Assembly: GCA_037951165.1 (NCBI GenBank) | Contig: JBBDHG010000015.1 | Coordinates: 3,908,501-3,972,500, forward strand | Length of the DNA stretch: 64,000 bases | Direction of reading: 5' to 3' | DNA from: Lophius americanus | Taxonomy: Eukaryota; Chordata; Actinopteri; Lophiiformes; Lophiidae | Shown: positions 25,773-38,300 of the stretch, in pieces | Position numbering within the stretch: position 1 is the first letter of the stretch | How the letters are laid out: every line of letters starts with the position of its first letter | Position numbers and translations under genes: made by a program | The notes under the pieces: generated by a model | Seen by the model: only the letters and a program-made list of their open reading frames with translations | Database searches by the model: none | What the model was told of the DNA's origin: nothing

Positions 25773-26104
25773 GGTATTAGATACAAAATAGACAACAACT
25801 CATAACTGGCAGAGAGGAGTGTACAGGCAAAATATAAAAAACATAATTCAAGCAAAATAAAGCGATAAACAAAAAAAGCGATAAACAAAAACAGCTAAAA
25901 AAAATTTGAAAAGAAGATTTACCACATTAAACAAAACTTTATTCCATGATCTTGAATTCAAAAAGCTAAAATTGTATTCAAGTAACAAAATTAAATCAAA
26001 AAACATTACATTCTTAACATAAAACAAATCTAGAGCATGAGCATGAAGTGGTGAACAAGGACTTCCTGTTCCACTGGTGTATAAATATGAGGTGACAAAG
26101 GCAG

Positions 26105-26618
26105 CAGATCCTTCGTCTTAGCATGATAACTCAAAAACTATTTCACGGACACTGTTTAATTTTATACCCACATAGACCTTAGTGAGAGGCAGAACTGGAC
26201 TGATTTTGGGAAAGCTTGTTTGTACAGTATCTTCGAACACTAGCGGGAGCTTTATCTCAAAAAGTTAAGATTTCTCAACCTTTGGTCCGATTTATTCTAA
26301 ATTCTGTGAATATGAATCGACACGAGGGGGTATATCTTGTAAACATTGTGTTTTTTCTTTAATAGTTCATAATTTACGCAACAGCTTGTGAAAAATAATA
26401 TTTTTCGGACATAACTTCTTAATAATCAGCTCGATTTAGTTCAAATTTGGTGCATATGAATCGACCTGAGGCTTTTTTTTTTAACCCAAAAATACTGTGG
26501 ACATAACTCTACATTGAATTTGAGGTAATCAATCAGGGGGATTGCTTGTGCAAAGCAGCGGGTTGGGGACCTTTTCGGGAATAAACCCTTGCTGTTGGGG
26601 ACAACACCGTCGGCCTGT
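26105..26618 (+). repeat. Dispersed 0.5-kb family, copy D (near full length)
   Basis: Begins CTTCGTCTTAGCATGATAAC and ends GGGGACAACACCGTCGG. Shares ACCCACATAGACCTTAGTGA, GAATATGAATCGACACG and AATCAATCAGGGGGATTG blocks with the other copies. It abuts the Tc1 relic at 26638. Confidence 0.65.
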
Positions 26619-26637
26619 TCTCTTTGAGGTTCTTCAC

Positions 26638-27540
26638 ATGGAAAAGACCAGAGACCCCGGCAATGACGTGCAAATAAAGTTGCCAATGGATTCAAGGAAA
26701 TCTAAAAGAGGTTTAAGGAAGACCTTAAAAAGCCTGAAAACGCTAATAAGCCAGGAAGAGGACATGTCTGCAAACTGACCTTATGCACTGTGAGGAGGAC
26801 TGACAAAGACTCTCCAAGAGTTACAACAATAGAATTACAGAGGTCTGTTGAATCTTGGAGTTAGAAAGCCTCCCTAACCCCCATCAGATGGCCCCCACAC
26901 AAACACAAGCTGTTTGGGAGGATAGCAAGAAAAGAGCCTCTTCTGTCATCCACACACAAGCTAAGGCTCCTACTGTTTGCCAAACACCACTGGAACTTTC
27001 AGTGGAACAAGGTCAGAGGTCAGATTAGACCAAAACAGAGATTTTTGATGAATCTTAAAGTATAGGATCTTACTGGTTAAGAGGTCAGAAAAAAAATTTT
27101 TTTCAATGGCCATCCCATGTCACCAGACCTAAACACCTGTAGCATGTGGGATGTGAGACATGCTACAGGTACACAAGCATGAACCTCAGAATCAGACAGA
27201 GGTGGAGAGTTTCCGTATAGAGAAATGGCTTCAGAACTTATCCATGTGCTCTCAAACCTCATCAAACACTACATAAGGAGACTCAGGACTGTAATGTGGG
27301 AAAAGTTGGCTGCAAAAAATATCGGATTTGCCAGTAAATGTCGCACGCATGTTTTAGGCAAAAATATTTGTTTTATGTTATGAATAAAAAGTTTTTTTAA
27401 TTTTGTTCCTTGAATAGAAGGTTATGTTACATTTACATAAATATTTGATTAAAGATCACGGTAAAGATATTAAAGGTATTTTTCTGCATCTCATATCACT
27501 CATTTTTAAATGGTCCCAATAATTTTAGAAGACACTGTTG
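26638..27540 (+). pseudogene. Tc1-like transposase relic
   Basis: Starts with ATGGAAAAGACCAGAGACCC (MEKTRDPGNDVQIKL), like the usual Tc1 transposase start. Broken frames follow with HKLFGRIARKEPLLSSTHKL (about 26900-26960) and FAKHHWNFQWNKV. The catalytic WPSxSPDLNP region is degraded at 27105-27150. Ends with GGTCCCAATAATTTTAGAAG (27512-27531), typical of a Tc1 terminal region. Confidence 0.75.
27135..27170. repeat. Perfect 13-bp hairpin in the Tc1 relic
   Basis: ACCTGTAGCATGT pairs with its complement at 27158-27170 around a 10-base loop. It sits where the coding sequence loses colinearity. Confidence 0.7.
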
Positions 27541-28599
27541 TCGGGTTTCTCTTAACAAAAACAATCTACTTTGAACAATTGTGTCACGAAAAGGGCTACT
27601 GTGTAATTGTTTATGCAATAACTGTAACTCTGTGTCTGTCCATCTGAGCTGGACCATGCACATTCTAAATTCAGGATGTAACTTCCAAACCTGTACCAAA
27701 AATAATCCAGAATGTACCAAAATAATTTCTTGATCCAGATCAAGAAATCTTTGACTTTAGAAGCCTATCTAGACTGATAAATGTAATTGTCATACATGTT
27801 CTTAAGTAAGATAAACACACAAAAAGAACTCTTCTTTGTACTCTTTCTGACTTTCTTGACCTGCTGCCACCACAACTCAAAGCAGGGTAAGCGGAAATAC
27901 ATGGATGGATGTAATATTTTGCTCATTATCATGACGTGATAAGATTCTTCTTTTATATTTAATATTCTTTATTATTATATATTTTTTTTACTCTTATTTT
28001 GGAGCAATACATTGCACAAGAATTTCCTTGGATATTAATAACGTTTCATTTCATGTTTTCTTATTAAAATAGAAATGATGTGAGATCTCTGGTTGGTCTC
28101 AGTTAAAAGTCTGCATCCTGCATTCTGTGCACAACAGAACACGAGAGCAATTTTTTAAACTACACCAGGGAATGCTCTCCAGTATAATAAATGAAAAGGC
28201 AACCAGTGAATTAAAACAAATTGATGTATTTAATTCCATTAGTATGCACATTAAATGGATCAGACTAATAGTCGGTATACAAGGGAGGGAGAAAGAGAGA
28301 GAAAGGGGGCAAAAAAGTCAACTGTCAAGTTTGTTTTAATTATCTACACTGAGTCACATCATGATAATGACATAACTCTGATAATAGAGTTCATTCAGAA
28401 ATGATACTAATTAAATGTGGTAGGCAGTGAAAACGTCATTGTATTTGTATAACGCTAAACGTAGTGATGTCCTCTGCTATACTCAGGCACGCAAGATGAA
28501 GACAGTTTTTGTCATACTTATACTTATACAAGATAGTTTGAAGCAGGAATCTTAATTCCTGAACTTGTAGTCATTTTTATGTAATGAATTTAAGCATGA

Positions 28600-28783
28600 A
28601 GTTAAGTATGCCAAGCTCCTCCAACTCCTAATGTGGGCGTCGATGCAATGCTACTTTTCCCTCGAGCAGTGGGCGTGGTTTGGTTCTGTCAGTGTCATGT
28701 TACCAGGTATTAGTCAGTGCCCTAACCTGATCACACAAACAGGTGTGCGAACGGCTCGAGCTTCTCCTGGCAGCAGGACTAGG
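28600..28783 (+). other. nfkbiz: Probable 5' UTR exon of the nfkbiz-like gene
   Basis: A strong donor (AGG|GTAAGTAT) follows 28783, and an acceptor (poly-T then AGCAG) lies just before the coding exon at about 28866. The intervening intron is only about 80 bp. The 5' end is a guess; no TATA box was recognised. Confidence 0.4.
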
Positions 28784-28873
28784 GTAAGTATCTACCTTCT
28801 TAATGTCAAAGATTCCTCTCCAGTTTGGTCCTAACTTTCTAAACTATTTTTATTTTTTTTAGCAGCTTACAAG

Positions 28874-29546
28874 ATGAGAGGATGGTTCAAACGAAAGAAC
28901 CCACGAGAAAGACACATCAGAGCGGCCGACACTGGGACCGGGCTATCCCCTGGTTTGATGCAGCAGCACACACCTGCGCCCGGTGGAGACGGCCAGCAAG
29001 GTACAACGAGATTTAAATAAAACATCTTGTACAGGATGCTATAAAATCATTAATGTGCTGTTTGTGACTTTAATGAAGTTAGCTAGCTGTACCCAGGGAC
29101 TGGGTAAGTAAACATATAAAAAACTAACTATAATATCTATAAAAACAATGTTTGTTGCAAAATAGTGCACGTGTCATGAATAACTGAAACTCACCATCAA
29201 TAAATGATGCAATGTATATGACTTTATAGAATATATCACAAAATTAATAGATTATCAGTTATTACTATTTCAACTGATGTGCAGGTCAGCTGGAGTTCTG
29301 CTACAAACGTTGAATTAGGTAACTGTATTTATATTTATGATATTAATGCATGCATTTGGCAACCAGGCGCTTTAAATTAGAATTGGTCTATATATTTCTG
29401 CCATACTATCTGTGCCCTAGAGAAGTTTTATCTAACCACACTAGGGTTGATCAATGATTTTAAAATATGCATTTAGTGAATTATCATTTAGTCATGAAAG
29501 GTTTTTTCTACTTGGTGTGGTAGTTATTACGGTGAATATTACTTTA

Positions 29547-29584
<38 letters not shown>

Positions 29585-32500
29585 TAACCCAGTCCCTGGG
29601 TACAGCTAGCTGTGACACTACTGCCAGCAGGTGTCAATAATGCTGGAGGTTGTTTGTAATCGCTATTGTATGAAGGAGAAGAGGTTTGTGGCTACTCTGA
29701 TCAGCCTTAACATTATAACCACTGACAGGTGACATCAAAATAACATTGATTATCCTGTTGCAATGGCACCTGTCTGTGGTTTGGCTATATTAGACAGCAA
29801 GTAAAAATTTGTTCTGTTGTTGAAATGAGCCTAAATGCTCAAGTGTAAGCATCTGAGTGACCTTTGACAAATACCAAACTGTGATGGCTTGACGACTGAC
29901 TCACTAGAACTGCCTGTCTTGTTGGACGTAACTTATTTCTTAGTACTTACCATAGTAGTCTAAGGAAGGACAACTGGTTAACAGTATCAAGGGGAGCCAA
30001 GGCTCAATGATGCACGTGGGGGAGTGTTGGCCAGCTTGGGTTTCCCAACCCCACAAAAGAGATACTGTTATGCACATTTTTGAAAAAGTTCTGATAAAGG
30101 GGTCTCGGAACACATTGTATTTCCAGAGATTTTCTGACGACAGACAAAAAAGGTGCTCTACTTTATGGTTGGAGTGTGATTTTAATGTTATGGCTTGTAG
30201 TTATAAAAGCCATTTATCTACACGTCTTCTTATTCTTCTTTCGGCTGTTCCCTTTATGAGTCGCCACGGTGGATCATCTTGTTCCGCATATTGATTTGGC
30301 ATAAGTTTTACGCCGGTACCTTCCTGACACAACCTCCACATTTATCCTGGCTTAGTACCTAGACTAGAAGTACACAGGTTAGTGACCCTTTTGTGGCTGG
30401 GTTATTTACAAGTCTCATTGTTGAAATAAATTTCTTCTCTAATAGTGTTTGTTTGTCTTTAAGGTTTGCGCTCATAATTCCAATTACCCTTATCTTACTC
30501 AAATACGAATGTTTCTTTCCTTTGGCACACATTTGCATATCCATACCTGGAGCATTAAACATAATAATTGAGAGACAACTGCTATTCAAACTGAAACGAA
30601 CACGTCCGTAATAAATGTTTGCATGACATTTTGCTCTGGAGCACGCCAAATACATTGTCGGCTTCTCACAAGCAGAAGGTGAGCAGCAGACGATTTTCAT
30701 TGTTCTTCTAATATCACCTCTCTGGTTGTATTATCGCTGGGGAATGATTTCATTAATCCGATATAGGACGATATGTGAAAATTACATGTATTACTCAAAA
30801 ATCAAGACTTTTGCTTTAGACAAAAAAAAGTTGCCACGTCTCGCCCAAAAACTGGTTTGGATTTTCCTTCGCCTGGTAATGTGAACATCGCTATTTTTTG
30901 TCAGTTTTTCAGTTACATTGGAGAGGAACTAGTGGTTTGTTTAAGTGATAGCATCGGCCGAAGAAGATCCCATTCATTTTTACTTGTTGGAGTAAAATAA
31001 CCTGTTTGAAATTGTTATCAGCTAATACATGTGGGGGATTAGGTGAGACTAGCATTAGAATGCATCTCTGGGTACATTTCAAATGTTGATTGTTGATCGG
31101 GTCTCTGTTTTTGAGTGGAGGATCAAATCTGTTGTTACTTTAAAGTGATCACACCCCAAGAAAAACTTATATTGCCATCCATATCAAACACAAACTTGAA
31201 AAATGAGTGTTTAAAGAGAAAGAACAATGCTGTAGATTGATAAGGATTGATTGATAAGTTGCTGCTGAAGAAAACATCAGCGTCTATGTTTGTCTGTCAG
31301 CAGGATTACACAAACAATACCTGAAAGATTGTCATCCAACTTGGTTTGGGGCTTGTGTTTGTGGCAAGGATGATTTTGGAGTGTATATGGGTAAAGGAGC
31401 CGATTCTGGATTTATTTGTTTATTTTTTACACTTTATTGAACATTTCAATCTTTTTGGCAGTTTCCGTGCATCAAACTAGACAGATTACTATGAAACTGG
31501 ATGGTAGAGTATGACAAATGCCAAATAAGCTCACACAACACATTTTGGAGTGGATCCAGAGAAAAGGGTGGATCCATTCTGTTGGCACACACATCTTTAC
31601 CTCATTTAATTAAAAAGGTCTACTGACCATTTGCTAGAGTTATGTGCTCTAGTCAGTGCCCATTTCTCAGCTGGGCACTGAAGGCATCATGTAATAAGCA
31701 TCAAATTCAAAATAGAAACACATTCACAAACGTGTGTGTTTGTGTGTTTGTCATTTCTCTTTGTAATATTGAATTGAGTGTTTGTCAATAAATTTCCCAG
31801 TTTATCCAAGGCACCCGACTCATTGTATTTTATTCCATTGTTACCAATGACTACAAACACAGCTCCACAAAATTCTCCTCATTACATGGGGCTTTGTCCT
31901 TACCCACTAGTCCTTCACAGAGTGTGAACCCCATGGTTTCACTCAGTACTTACTGCCTGCGCAATGTGAAAGCACATTTTTACTTTGGTTTTAGTGTTTT
32001 GAATTAGATTTCTCCCACCAGTTGTTGTTCTGTTGCAGGCAGTCCGAACAATTGTGCTCATTTTTTCACCGGTACTGGCAGATAAAATCTTCGGGCCTGT
32101 GAGTCTTCTGATTCAAGTTGTTTTTGAATTTACTCACCTATTTCTCTATATTCACTCACTCGGGCTGTCCTAATGTTCAAAATGGAGAGTCCACCTTGCC
32201 CTATCAAACCAAAACCATCATGTAATTTACTCTTTGGTGTTCTGATCTCCAGGTGATATATGTAGTTATTATTCATCAGCTAGAGTCAATTCAGTAAATG
32301 CTGAGCGTGCCCCTATTGTTAGAATAATGATTTATCCTGTTTTATGTAGAAAAGAAATTCACATTCTTGGATATTACTGATCACTCAGACATGGTTTGAT
32401 TGTAACTGAAACTGGGATTCAACTCTTACTGGTCTTCAAACACCAAGACTATTCATATCCAATTGATGGTCGTAGAGCTTTCCTTCATTAACTACGCATT

Positions 32501-35282
32501 ATTGTGTTTAAGTAGTTCACGCAACGCTCAACATCCAATAACTTTGACTCCACGGGTTAGAGCCAGTTTGAGCATGTTCAGTCTAAGTCTAAAAAAAAAA
32601 AAGGATAGTGATTCATCTTAATAACGGTCTCTGTGGTATCAAAGCCATTATTATGTTGATTTTATGCAGCATGATTTTATTGATTTGAGTTCATTGAGCA
32701 TGCTTCTTCTCTAGGAGCCTGATTTGTCGATTTTGGATGTAAGGGTGACTCGGCTCACCTAGTTTTGAGTCACAACGTCTTTACATAAACTGGTTGCAGT
32801 TAGCCAAGTCTGGCTCTTCCCCCTGGCTTCCAGTTGGTTTCATTTTGATAAGTAAATTGCGGCTATGAAAAGTAAACTACATTTTGCTTTAAACTCATGT
32901 GTGATCTCATGTCCTTTGTCCTGACTTCAGCCAAGTTGCGATATTATAACTCAGGCCAACAGACGTGGACGATCCTGCAAGGTTCCCTTCCATCATTTGT
33001 TATATCGAAATTGATGGACAGCAGAGACTGCTTTTTTATTAACATTACTGTTTCTTCAACAGGTGCAAAATCTTCCTTTTATGATGCTGAGAAGGTCTAC
33101 CTAGGAGTACGGGTCAAAATGCCAGTAAAGGATCTTCTGAGAAACATCCGCCGGTCTCAAGGCTGGGAACCAGAAGATTTAAAGGTCATTTAAGTCATCT
33201 ATTTTTGAAGTGGACTTTGCTTAGAGACAAAAAATGGCAACAATCCAAAGCAAGTGTAGCGATACTGGTGTTTTTTTTTTATAAATGTATTTAATTTTTT
33301 ATTTTTCCTGTCTTGTTTCCTCACAAATAATACAAATCAGCTTTTGTTTTTACTTAGGTCATGGTAATGAGCAAGTGAAAAAGTGTAAAGAAACATATGT
33401 ATCGTTACTGGAAGAGAAGGACTCGTATTCCTGAGTTAGTGTTACTCAACAAGGGATGCAGGTCATTGACTGCTTGAAGCCTGTGTTGGATGTGAATGCA
33501 ATGTGAAATTAAGTGCAAGAAAGAAAGACCGTTTAATATGCCAGGGAAAAGTTGGCATGGTGAGAAAATAAAAACGACAGAATTCATTCAGGAGAAAACA
33601 CTGCTTATGCACGAGAGCGGTGTGCAAGTTTTTTGGGTTCAGAGAGGAAGATGCAAGTGAAATACGCATGTATATTAAACAATGTTTTGCCAATAGAAGC
33701 ACCTCAAATAAATAGAACCATTTTATACAAGTGTTAGTAACTGTTAAGTGAAACTAGGGGGGCTCCCCAAATATCTGAATATACTCATTTATCCTTTATC
33801 TGGCTGATATTTTGACAGTACGAATATCTGAATAACACCAGAACAGTGCCGTGTATTAGGAAAAACAAAGTGGTCCATACTACAGATACAGATCCTAGGA
33901 TATTTGTAATATCCTAGGATTACAAAACTAACACTTGATTTGCTGATTCTATAGCACTTCATTTTTTGTTTTATATTTTGCACCATCCTATATGTTTTTT
34001 GTTGAACCTCATTCAGTAAGGGTAGTAAAATTAGAAAAAGAATTGTGATCTCAATTCAAAGCAATTTAAGCCGCATTTAATCTGTGCTTTTTTTCACCCT
34101 CTTAGTGTCAATATCCGTCTGGAGTTTTCTCTTGTACTTAGTAACTTAGTTAATATATGAACAGACAGCAAATTCATTTGGTAGAAACAGTTTAAATGCA
34201 AAGGTTTTTATTGATAGTATTCCTGAAAGTCCGCAGCATTTATGCTTGTGTGAAAAACCTAAAGGGCATTGAAGACCATCCACATTAATCAATTGTCGTT
34301 TGTTGTGTCTTGATACACATTCAGAAGATCCACGACAAAACAGTCAAAGGTCAGTAAAACCCCTGTTCACGTCAAAGTTTTCAGGTGTGCTGTCAAGTAG
34401 TTGTTTGTTCATATTTCAGTAGTTGATCAGCTGTCTTCAAACTCAACACTCAACATACTGTACTTTTTTTTTACCAAAGGAGAGAAAAAACGAGTCAAAA
34501 CCTGCAAAGTACGTCATGGGAACAAGGTGAGAGTTTCAAAAACACAGTGCTCCCCAGCTCCTCCCAGAAGATTCCCCTCTGTACATGGAAAGTTGTAAAT
34601 CATACCTCAGTTTCTGAGAGCTGTTCATATAACTCGGCATACCTGCTCTGGCTTTCAGAGAAAACGACCCACTAAAAGCCTGGAGGAACTGGAAATCATT
34701 GTTGAGGTGCTGGAGGAGGATCTCAGGGCCAGTAACAACTACCGCTCTTCTCCCCAGTCCTTGTCCTCCCAACCTCCTGTGTCTCCTGAGTATCATCCAT
34801 CTGGTAATTAATGGTGACTAGATCAGTAAAACCTTGACCAATAGCAGAAAGAACCACATCTCACATGCAATTTTTAACCAAGGTGCAGAGTACAACAGTG
34901 ACGAGTCTGATGAGATTATCCCCAGCCCCTCGTCCTACTGGAGCTACTCACCAAGCAACGCAGAGTACCACCAGGCCCTGTCTTCTCCTGGCATTATGCC
35001 CAACGATCTCCAGCTCTCCAACATCGGAGGACAAGGGGAGGATCGTGACTGGTACACAAATAGCTCTGCTTTCTTCTGGACACAGCTGCAAAAAGAAGAG
35101 AACCACCTGAAGGAAATCTCTGATGCTGAGTTGCTGAGCACCGACGAACAAGGCAGAACGTAAGGTCATTGTAGATTCACCAATACATGTTTTTTTGCGG
35201 GGAGGGTAATTTGAAAATTCAAGTGATACTTGGAGTGAGACAGAGACCAGTGTATTTGTTAGGGGCAAAGCTGTCAGAGTGA

Positions 35283-35340
<58 letters not shown>

Positions 35341-38300
35341 GACAACAAAATTAATCCAACAAACTAGAGTGGGCCTGTATTGAAAAAAGGTTCACATTCT
35401 GAGATGTGGAACTTTCTGGCATTCAGAGAAGATGAGGCAAGTCAAAGCACTCTTTCATTAAGCGTCTGTTTGAATGTTGAGTGAAATAAAATTATAATTA
35501 ATCGTGATCTCAAAAAAACAAGAAAAACAAATGGTTGATTCTTAAGCCCCGACACAGGACGGTAGCATCCCCTATATTACCAGACCTCCATAGACGACCT
35601 GCTCCTCATCGCTGCTCATTCTAGGCAACATTAACCACATGTGGCTTTTGGTGTTTGACAGTACCACATTATTATAATATACATTTTCAAAAACCCTTTA
35701 TGGATTCTTACTTGAAAGTACATAAAAAAAAGTTGTTGTTTTTTTATTTTGGTTTTTTTTTATGTTTAAGCCCCCAACTGCTGGAAACCAGTTTCGAAAT
35801 GTTTCCTCAGCCATTTGACTTTTCCTCTTCAACATAAAGGATCATAAGGAAAGGAACCCTTGTGCAAACAGCAGTCGCTGGAGGCAGAGTTGATTATTCA
35901 AAATAAAAATGCATGGGGATCAAAACCAGAACATTATTCAAGCATTGGCAAACATAACAATCAGCGAGAAGACAGCAAATTAAAAGGTGAGAGAAGATAA
36001 AGAATACCAAAAGAAAAAACTCAGAGAGAGAGAGAAGGTAGAATTTTCAACACACAATGTCGGAAGATGAACTATCAAGAACGACTAAATACACTAGAGA
36101 AAGAAGGCCAATGAGGAACATGTAAAAGTATGAAACCGTGATAAACGCTGGAAAACATGTATAAAGCCAAACAGGACACCAAAGGAAAGTCTTACATAAC
36201 CCAGGTGCTGACAGATCGGATCCTTCGTCATTGTGTCAGTGAATGACTTTTTATTCTGAAAAAAATTTTTTTTAAATACCTACAATTAATCCTGTCCCTC
36301 CAGGGCTCTACATGCAGTGGCGTGTGTCGGTAAGAGGGCATTGGGCTACTGCATCGCAAAGAGGATGGCGGCAATGAAGAGCTTGGAGCTCAAGGACTCT
36401 GATGGAATGGTAGAGTAGACTTCCATAATTCTGTTTCTTTTTATGATGTTTCTTTATCGTTCCGATTTTTTGTTGCCTGTCACAATAGTGAAACACTCAT
36501 CCACCCGATGATTATTATATGTCACTGATGAAATATGAATATAACAGCAAAATCTCGGTTGTTCAAAATAAAGTACCCGTTCTGTGCTTCAGAGTTGGTC
36601 CAGATGCTACTTCTGGTGTATTATGCTTACTCACGTAGGCAAGCTAATCCTAAACCGAGCAGTAATTCAACGGCCTACTAGGAAATCTGTTTACTAAAGG
36701 TAGCTAAGAAGCCAGAGAGTAAACATCATGTAGCGCAGGCAGAAACAGGAGTGGTAGTTTCTTATCACACGTAAACACCTTCTTCAGGTCAGTGCTTTCT
36801 TCCGTCTTTCTACCACTTAATTTATCAACTGTCTCACGAAGGTTATTCATATCTCTCAATGAGGTACTTGGAGAAGGTCAGCACTAGAATTAGGATATTC
36901 AACGGGAGTCAGACAATTATCTAGACATTTTGTTCAGTGAAAATTCAATGTCAGCTTTGGTCACGGTAGCCAGATATCTTAGTGAAAGCCCTGTTTAAAG
37001 CAGATAAAGGATCTACAGTCTTTGTCTCTGTGTTTGACCCTTCATTTTTCAGTATATGAAGATTTTTTCACATGAGCGCGTGAATGTGACATTGACTATG
37101 TGTTACATTTCAAGTGTTAGGTTCTCGTGTTGTAGCCGAGCTTTGACCATGGAGGACATCAATCAAAACCTGTCTTCAGGAAAGTTTAAATCTACTGGAA
37201 ACCATGAGAAATTGACTGTTTGGAGGGAATTTGAATTAGTTTTGGATCTAGAGTAACAAATTAGTTTTTCAATGATAAAAATCCAAATTCTGATTCTCAT
37301 CTCTATACAGAATGTACAGAGATGAGAATAACACGCAGTATGACAGTGTTATGTTTGTATATATATGGTCTGATAATGACAGCATAATGCTGATGACAGT
37401 GTGTAATGTTTTTTTTTATAACTGCTGGTGATAGTCTGTAGTTTTTGTGTTTTTAACAACTGATGGCAGTGCGTTAAGTTTGTGTTTGTAACTGCGAATG
37501 GCAGTGCGTAAAGTTTGATTATTACTGCTGGTAACAGTCTGTAATGTTTGTGTTTAACTGCTGATGGCGGTGCATAAAGTGTGTTTTTATAACTGCTGAT
37601 TGCAGCGTGTAAGATTCGTGTTTAACTGCTGATGGCAGGGCGTCAAGTTACAAACATAAACTTTGTAACTGCTGCTGACAGTCTGTAGTGTTTGTGTTTG
37701 TAACTGCTGCTGACAGTCTGTAGTGTTTGTGTTTGTAACTGCTGCTGACAGTCTGTAGTGATGTGTTTATAACTGCTGCTGACAGTCTGTAGTGTTTGTG
37801 TTTATAACTGCTGATGACAGTCTGTAGTGTTTGTGTTTATAACTGCTGCTGACAGTCTGTAGTGTTTGTGTTTATAACTGCTGATGACAGTCTGTAGTGT
37901 TTGTGTTTATAACTGCTGATGACCGTCTGTAGTGTTTGTGTTTATAACTGCTGATGACAGTCTGTAGTGTTTGTGTTTATAACTGCTGGTGACAGTCTGT
38001 AGTGTTTGTGTTTATAACTACTGATGACAGTCTGTAGTGTTTGTGTTTATAACTGCTGGTGACAGTCTGTAGTGTTTGTGTTTATAACTGCTGGTGACAG
38101 TCTGTAGTGTTTGTGTTTATAACTGCTGGTGACAGTCTGTAGTGTTTGTGTTTGTAACTGCTGATGGAAGTGCGTTAAGTTTATTACTTAATATTAATTC
38201 TGGTAACTCTTACTAAAAATCCTCGAGGCTTCGTTTAAATCTGAACAACCATATGGCGCACCGTGTTTTAGCGTGCTTCTCCCTCACTTAACCATTATGT

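Noticed and set aside
34944..35268. Overlapping minus-strand frames of 65 and 106 residues
   Set aside because: Shadows of the sixth nfkbiz-like coding exon on the plus strand.
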